Origin: Candidatus Omnitrophota bacterium
Lineage (GTDB): Bacteria > Omnitrophota > Koll11 > VGKN01
Direction: 5' to 3'
NCBI GenBank assembly: GCA_016867055.1
Contig: VGKN01000025.1
Location: forward strand, 1 to 11,148
DNA: 11,148 bases
Shown here: positions 8,093-11,148 of the stretch, piece after piece
How positions within the stretch are numbered: position 1 is the stretch's first letter
How the letters are laid out: every line of letters starts with the position of its first letter
Notes under the pieces: model-generated
What the model was told of the DNA's origin: nothing
Seen by the model: only the letters and a program-made list of their open reading frames with translations
Database searches by the model: none
Position numbers and translations under genes: made by a program

Positions 8093-9235
8093 TTATATTG
8101 TTATACTTTTTGATATATATCTATATGTATTTGCAATATAATCTATCTGCTTTCTTGTTAAACTCTGATGAACTGGAAAAAGAATAATATGGCTACGCAG
8201 CCAAAGTGCTCCTTGATGTTTTCCATTATTTTTTAAAACTTCAGGTGGTAAATCAGGCCAACTAATTGCTGGAATTCCAGAATTATGCAAATTTCCCAAA
8301 ATTGAATCTTGATTTCTATTCACTAAAACTGGAAGAACATATGGGCAAACAGATTCCGGTAATGTAGGGAAAAGAGGCACTGTATTATCATCCAGTAATT
8401 GAGTAATTAAATAATTGTAATTTTCCCGCCTTTTTCGAATTATCTCTTCAAATTTCCCAAACATAGCGATTAAAAGTTTAGAAGTTATTACTGTCCACCC
8501 TTTCGCAATGGAAGAGTAATCTTCGTACTGATTTTCCTTAATTTTCCAAAATCTATGCCAAGGAATTTCCAATGTTACCATAACTTTTTGTACAAATCTT
8601 TTTATAAACCATTCTACAACAGAATCATCAATAAGTATCATTTTTTGTTTTCTAATATAATCATCTAATTCTTTAGAAGTTACAAGGATACCCCCTTCAG
8701 ATAGGGGTAAAACCTTTCTTAGGCTAAATATTACAGGATGCTCTCCCGGACCTAATCCAATACAAGGTGAAAAAGCATGAGCGGCATCTTCGATTAAATC
8801 AATTTCATATTTCTGGCAAAAATTTCCAGTTTCTTCAATAACATTTGGAAATCCAAAATAATCAACAATAACAAATATATCAGGTGGGTTGATTTTCCTA
8901 ATCTCTGTCTCTAATATATCCCAATCGGGCTCTAAATTTTTTAGCGTAGGATAGAAACAAACTTTCACTTGTAATTGTCTTACTCCTATCAGCGCCCCAT
9001 TGCAAAAATAATCAGGAAACCAAACAATCCCTTCTTCTTTGCCCCTTTTGGTAAGTAGGGCTCTAATAGCTTCAGTTAGCGCCCACATACCTCGACTATA
9101 TAAGTAAAAATTACCTTTTGAAAACCACTCGTGCCAAGAACCTCCAGATTTTTGTGATGAAAAAAGGGCATTAAGCAATATTCTAACACTTGGTAAAGGT
9201 CCTGATGGTATACTAATCAAATTACGAAACTCCAT
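8093..9235 (-). CDS. DegT/DnrJ/EryC1/StrS-type PLP-dependent sugar aminotransferase
   Basis: 380 residues, the normal length for type I fold sugar aminotransferases that convert a keto sugar nucleotide to an amino sugar. WFPDYFCNGALIGVRQL (72-88) corresponds to the N-terminal helix of the PLP site, and EPDWDILETEI (102-112) to the conserved 'd...le.ai'. IEDAAHAFSP (148-157) holds D150, which would contact the pyridine ring, with H153. FSLRKVLPLSEGG (170-182) holds the Schiff-base lysine K174 six residues before E180, the same spacing as the classic K...EGG motif, though surrounding residues are divergent. It is the first gene of the operon. No strong ribosome site lies close to the ATG: AAGGA is 16 bases away. 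Substrate is unknown. It may supply the amine handled by the next two genes. Confidence 0.88.
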   Translation of the reverse strand: MEFRNLISIPSGPLPSVRILLNALFSSQKSGGSWHEWFSKGNFYLYSRGMWALTEAIRALLTKRGKEEGIVWFPDYFCNGALIGVRQLQVKVCFYPTLKNLEPDWDILETEIRKINPPDIFVIVDYFGFPNVIEETGNFCQKYEIDLIEDAAHAFSPCIGLGPGEHPVIFSLRKVLPLSEGGILVTSKELDDYIRKQKMILIDDSVVEWFIKRFVQKVMVTLEIPWHRFWKIKENQYEDYSSIAKGWTVITSKLLIAMFGKFEEIIRKRRENYNYLITQLLDDNTVPLFPTLPESVCPYVLPVLVNRNQDSILGNLHNSGIPAISWPDLPPEVLKNNGKHQGALWLRSHIILFPVHQSLTRKQIDYIANTYRYISKSITI

Positions 9236-9358
9236 TTTTTAAAAGATCTGATCCTTATTTTTATATAACCAGGATTATTTCGAAGAACTATCTATAAGTT
9301 GATATTTTCCTACTTTCATTACTCGGTGACTAACATAGAAGAAAATTTAACACAAAGG

Positions 9359-9380
9359 AATTTTCCCAGACAGGAAAATT
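9359..9380. repeat. Perfect inverted repeat (8-bp arms, 6-base loop)
   Basis: The arms AATTTTCC (9359-9366) and GGAAAATT (9373-9380) are exact reverse complements around the loop CAGACA. The outer pairs can extend by G-T wobble. On the plus strand the right arm runs on into TT, so it could act as a weak terminator, but nothing on that strand needs one. On the minus strand it lies about 125 bp before the first operon gene and could be an operator or attenuator element. Function is not shown. Confidence 0.45.
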
Positions 9381-9402
9381 TTACAATTTGCTCAACTTAA
9401 GA

Positions 9403-9420
9403 TGTAAAAATTATAGGTTC
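9403..9420. repeat. Direct repeat copy A, 18 bp
   Basis: TGTAAAAATTATAGGTTC matches the copy at 9492-9509 at 16 of 18 positions. Both copies are in the same orientation, 89 bp apart start to start, in the leader before the operon. It may be a protein-binding repeat or chance in AT-rich DNA. Confidence 0.4.
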
Positions 9421-9491
9421 TCCGACAGGATCCCGTGAAACCAAATTACTAGACCTTTTGGGCAAGATATACCAAATCATTTTCGAGGTTT

Positions 9492-9509
9492 TGTAAATAT
9501 TATTGGTTC
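9492..9509. repeat. Direct repeat copy B, 18 bp
   Basis: TGTAAATATTATTGGTTC differs from the copy at 9403-9420 only at positions 7 and 13. The sequences flanking the two copies do not match, so the repeat is limited to this core. Confidence 0.4.
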
Positions 9510-9630
9510 AATATCTTTTGGAGGGTTAATGCTTCCCCAATTCCCATCCTTATCGGTGAGAAAAAACGAGATATTCCCGAAAGGTTTAAAGCATATTTAG
9601 GTAGTAAAAAGTAAAAGAATCGTAGATAAC

Positions 9631-9638
9631 TAATTTAA
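9631..9638. repeat. Target-site duplication, left copy (8 bp)
   Basis: TAATTTAA directly precedes the GGG terminus of the insertion sequence and is identical to 11006-11013. Eight base pairs is the duplication length characteristic of ISL3-family elements. Confidence 0.93.
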
Positions 9639-9663
9639 GGGTCTTCTCCCTATCAAGTGGGTA
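9639..9663. repeat. Left terminal inverted repeat of the insertion sequence
   Basis: 25 bp starting GGGTCTTCTCCC and ending AAGTGGGTA. It pairs with 10981-11005 at 21 of 25 positions. The mismatches are at positions 12, 14, 15 and 17, so both the outer 11 bases and the inner 8 bases are conserved, as expected for transposase contacts. Confidence 0.93.
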
Positions 9664-9674
9664 GAAGTTGCTAT

Positions 9675-10685
9675 TCATAATGCAGGTAGCATGCAAGTTA
9701 GAACCTTGAGACGCAAATATTTTTCGTCTCGTAACCCATAGGCACGACGTTGAATGACCCGAATCTTATTGTTCAATCCTTCTACAAAGCCCAAAGATAC
9801 TTTGTCCTCCGACAGGATGAAAGCAGCGATCCCGTCCCAATGGCTCTCAATCATCTCGGCAAACTCCTCATACGGCTTGAGCCGTTGCCACCTCAAGGAC
9901 GCTCGCCAGTTGTCAAAGAACTTTCGAGCCCAACCCTCTTTCTTATACTCCCAAAGCTGGCTGAAAGACTCCTTCAGGAGATAGGCAATGTTTAATCGCT
10001 TGTTCGCTTTTAACAACGTCTTCAACGCAACACGCCCTTCGATGCTCAGATTCTCGTTTCGAGACAGCAGGGTATACTTCTGGCCCTTGATGAATCGTCG
10101 ATCCTTCTCCGAAACCCGTGCATACTCACCCTTGCGCACTTTATCTAAGGCCTCATTGAGATGACGCATGACATGAAACTTATCAAACAGAATAGCTCCT
10201 TGAGGAGCATGCCTCCGAGTCGAGTTACGGAAAGCCTTCCACATATCCATGACCACCAGGCGAATCCTCTGGCTTTTCTTTGGCCCCAACCAGTCAAAAA
10301 ACAGATCCAGACTTGCCTCGGAGCGGTCTTTACCCCCAAACCAAATGGGCCGCAGCCGCTGCAGGTCACTGACCACAATTCGGTAGGTATGTCCCTTGCG
10401 AAGAGAAACTTCATCGATACCCAACACCTTGGGTCCAGGTGTTCCTGCCCGGCGCACCTGCTCGCGCATGTATTGCTTCTCCAAGGATTTGACGGTCTTC
10501 CAATCCAAATGCAACTCTTTGGCCACGTCCCGGATACTCGAATCTCGGCAACGACGGCCCACGTAGAAGGCAAACCGCTTGGTATAAAAGGGATAATCGG
10601 CCAGCCAGCCCAGCTTTTCTTGCTTCACTTTCTGACACCTGGGACAAAAAACTCGACGGATCTCCACCTCCAGGTAGATCCGCAT
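9675..10685 (-). CDS. ISL3-family transposase, main (downstream) frame
   Basis: 336 codons from the first ATG, but the conserved protein begins further upstream in this frame. ICGACG and LSCGD, encoded before the ATG, combine with FCPRC (13-17) to complete the N-terminal zinc-binding domain of ISL3 transposases. SIRDVAKELHLDWKTVKSLE (50-69) is a helix-turn-helix. The DDE catalytic core follows: D91 in VLGIDEVSL, D147 in VVMDMWKAF and E302 in FVEGLNNKIRVIQRRAYG. This frame has no start codon between an upstream TGA and the ATG at 10685, so the full protein most likely needs entry from the frame at 10625-10894 by a -1 shift at 10769-10775. That would give 406 residues, the normal family length, with DDE residues D161, D217 and E372. 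The enzyme catalyses cut-and-paste transposition of this element. Confidence 0.93.
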   Translation of the reverse strand: MRIYLEVEIRRVFCPRCQKVKQEKLGWLADYPFYTKRFAFYVGRRCRDSSIRDVAKELHLDWKTVKSLEKQYMREQVRRAGTPGPKVLGIDEVSLRKGHTYRIVVSDLQRLRPIWFGGKDRSEASLDLFFDWLGPKKSQRIRLVVMDMWKAFRNSTRRHAPQGAILFDKFHVMRHLNEALDKVRKGEYARVSEKDRRFIKGQKYTLLSRNENLSIEGRVALKTLLKANKRLNIAYLLKESFSQLWEYKKEGWARKFFDNWRASLRWQRLKPYEEFAEMIESHWDGIAAFILSEDKVSLGFVEGLNNKIRVIQRRAYGLRDEKYLRLKVLTCMLPAL

Positions 10686-10894
10686 ATCTCCGCAGGAGAG
10701 GTCTCGAACTCGGCGGATCTTCCGGTCGTAGAGCGTATGGTAAATCGTACCACAGGCTCCACATATTGTTTTTTTCCCCTCCGGGTGAGTCGTATGACCC
10801 TCGCTTGGGGATCACCGAAGATACCCAAAACGGTGTGTTGAGGGAGGAATCCTGGAAATTGATATGCATCCCAAAGTCTTCGATTTTTTCGCAT
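10625..10894 (-). CDS. ISL3-family transposase, N-terminal frame (upstream part of the split gene)
   Basis: An 89-codon frame whose first 42 residues are the likely true N-terminus: LWDAYQFPGFLPQHTVLGIF (7-26), then RVIRLTRRGKK. This 'LGI.G....V..L.R' strand precedes the zinc-binding domain in ISL3 transposases. After the lysine codons at the A7 run the frame continues for 47 codons of shadow sequence, while the conserved zinc-finger cysteines continue in the -1 frame. A ribosome that slips back one base at 10769-10775 makes the 406-residue transposase; one that does not makes this 89-residue product. The ribosome site (GAAAGTGG) is weak. A TTGTCA/TATGAA pair with 18-bp spacing lies just upstream but is too close to the ATG to be convincing. 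An ordinary inactivating indel is the alternative. Confidence 0.7.
   Translation of the reverse strand: MRKNRRLWDAYQFPGFLPQHTVLGIFGDPQARVIRLTRRGKKQYVEPVVRFTIRSTTGRSAEFETSPAEICGSTWRWRSVEFFVPGVRK
10736..10775 (-). promoter_or_regulatory. Candidate -1 frameshift site (A7 slippery heptamer plus downstream hairpin)
   Basis: On the minus strand, seven A residues (10775 to 10769) are phased as A-AAA-AAA relative to the upstream frame, the classical X-XXY-YYZ slippery heptamer. After a 14-base spacer a 7-bp stem can form, TGTGGTA (10754-10748) with TACCATA (10742-10736) around the loop CGATT, including one G-U pair. The spacer is longer than the 5-9 bases usual for stimulators. A purine-rich GGAGGGG lies directly 5' of the heptamer, too close to act as a standard -1 stimulator. 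Slippage during transcription at A7 would have the same effect. Confidence 0.6.
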
Positions 10895-10980
10895 GCCACT
10901 TTCATATCACTTTTCCCAGACCAATGACAACTCATAAACCCTTTACTGGAGCATGTTTGATAGGATTTTTTATCTAATTT

Positions 10981-11005
10981 TACCCACTCGGGAAGGAGAA
11001 GACCC
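10981..11005. repeat. Right terminal inverted repeat of the insertion sequence
   Basis: 25 bp whose reverse complement begins GGGTCTTCTCCTTCCC and ends GAGTGGGTA, matching the left end at 21 of 25 positions. This end lies upstream of the transposase. Confidence 0.93.
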
Positions 11006-11013
11006 TAATTTAA
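11006..11013. repeat. Target-site duplication, right copy (8 bp)
   Basis: TAATTTAA directly follows the GACCC terminus of the insertion sequence and is identical to 9631-9638. Confidence 0.93.
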
Positions 11014-11148
11014 TATCATCATGAATAATTTTCTTTCTGGTCATTGATTGAAATTTAAATCGAAATTCGACATAGAGCCAAAATCAATCCCCCCCATGTT
11101 TTGGGAACTAGAAAATTGTGTTTCAATGAAAGTGCATATAAGTGCACG
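11014..11148 (-). other. Edge sequence upstream of the insertion sequence; possible 3' end of a gene
   Basis: A minus-strand frame is open from the window edge (11148) to a TGA at 11041-11043, 35 codons ending in a Gly/Asn/Phe-rich tail (SMSNFDLNFNQ). Its stop overlaps an ATG as ATGA. That ATG opens a 27-codon frame (MTRKKIIHDD...) that crosses the insertion site and is complete only if the element and one target duplication are removed. Thirty-five open codons in AT-rich DNA can occur by chance, and I recognise no family. A small palindrome, GTGCA-N6-TGCAC, lies at 11132-11147. Confidence 0.25.

Larger units (their letters stand above)
9236..9638. other. Gene-free leader between the insertion sequence and the operon
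   Basis: About 400 bp with no convincing gene. The longest open stretches have no start codon and are split among frames: 39 codons at 9477-9596 on the minus strand and 53 codons at 9439-9600 on the plus strand. I recognise no product in either. The region holds a hairpin at 9359-9380 and two near-identical 18-bp direct repeats. Before the insertion it was continuous with 11014-11148. It probably carries the operon's regulatory leader or the decayed remnant of a gene. I see no -35/-10 pair strong enough to call. Confidence 0.5.
9639..11005 (-). mobile_element. Complete ISL3-family insertion sequence, 1367 bp
   Basis: The element is bounded by 25-bp terminal inverted repeats that both begin GGGTCTTCTCC and both end with AGTGGGTA (21 of 25 positions match). 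It is flanked by perfect 8-bp direct duplications, which marks a single and fairly recent insertion without later rearrangement. It carries one transposase, split over two overlapping frames. Its base composition is visibly richer in G and C than the flanking polysaccharide genes, a sign of separate origin. The transposase reads in the same direction as the operon. No terminator is visible between the transposase stop (9675) and the left end, so read-through toward the operon is possible. The element now separates the operon from whatever lay upstream. Confidence 0.95.

Noticed and set aside
10161..10841. Long plus-strand open frame (226 codons) opposite the transposase
   Set aside because: It lies wholly antisense to a gene with clear DDE and helix-turn-helix motifs. 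It shows no recognisable domain and is a by-product of the element's GC-rich codon use.
10894..10925. TTGTCA/TATGAA as the transposase promoter
   Set aside because: The spacing (18 bp) is acceptable, but the start point would fall almost on the ATG, leaving no room for a ribosome site.
10411..10935. Minus-strand 174-codon frame overlapping the 5' end of the transposase
   Set aside because: It is the third frame over the same DNA. Conserved ISL3 features are found only in the other two minus-strand frames, joined at the A7 run.
11132..11147. Palindrome GTGCA-N6-TGCAC as an operator
   Set aside because: The arms are only 5 bp long, at the window edge and without a repeat elsewhere; this is expected by chance.
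1..11148. CRISPR array, tRNA, rRNA or riboswitch
   Set aside because: No regularly spaced repeats, no cloverleaf-like arms with CCA or TTCGAAT-type loops, and no recognised aptamer core were found in the gene-free stretches.

Overview
The window is a stretch of a bacterial surface or exopolysaccharide locus. Every recognisable gene lies on the minus strand, so transcription runs from high to low coordinates. The locus is AT-rich, as such clusters usually are, and is interrupted upstream by one insertion sequence of visibly higher GC. The phylum cannot be fixed from this sequence. Gram-negative or Firmicutes-like anaerobes would both fit, and nothing here decides.

Layout in order of transcription. 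(1) 11014-11148: edge sequence with no recognised gene, possibly the 3' end of an upstream gene. (2) 9639-11005: a complete ISL3-family insertion sequence, 1367 bp, with 25-bp terminal inverted repeats (21/25 matching) and a perfect 8-bp target duplication (TAATTTAA). Its transposase lies in two overlapping frames joined at an A7 run in the correct phase for -1 frameshifting. (3) 9236-9638: about 400 bp without a gene, holding a hairpin and a pair of 18-bp near-identical direct repeats. (4) 149-9235: nine tightly packed genes, most joined by 1-4 bp overlaps or gaps under 30 bp: DegT-type aminotransferase, FemAB-like acyltransferase, polysaccharide deacetylase, (97-bp gap), Wzy-like polymerase, GT2 glycosyltransferase, APH-like kinase, nucleotidyltransferase-like protein, thymidylate-kinase-like P-loop kinase, GT4 glycosyltransferase. 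(5) 1-170: the in-frame C-terminal part of a sugar-nucleotide epimerase that has no 5' portion, because the GT4 gene occupies that place. It looks like a recombination scar.

How the genes may work together (inference from families): the aminotransferase would make an amino sugar nucleotide; the deacetylase and FemAB-like protein would unmask or acylate amino groups; the GT2 and GT4 enzymes would assemble a repeat unit; the Wzy-like protein would polymerise it at the membrane. No initiating transferase, flippase or export protein is in the window, so the locus continues outside it. The least understood part is the run of three consecutive phosphoryl/nucleotidyl-transfer genes (1345-3902), which may modify the glycan or its lipid or nucleotide carrier in an undescribed way.
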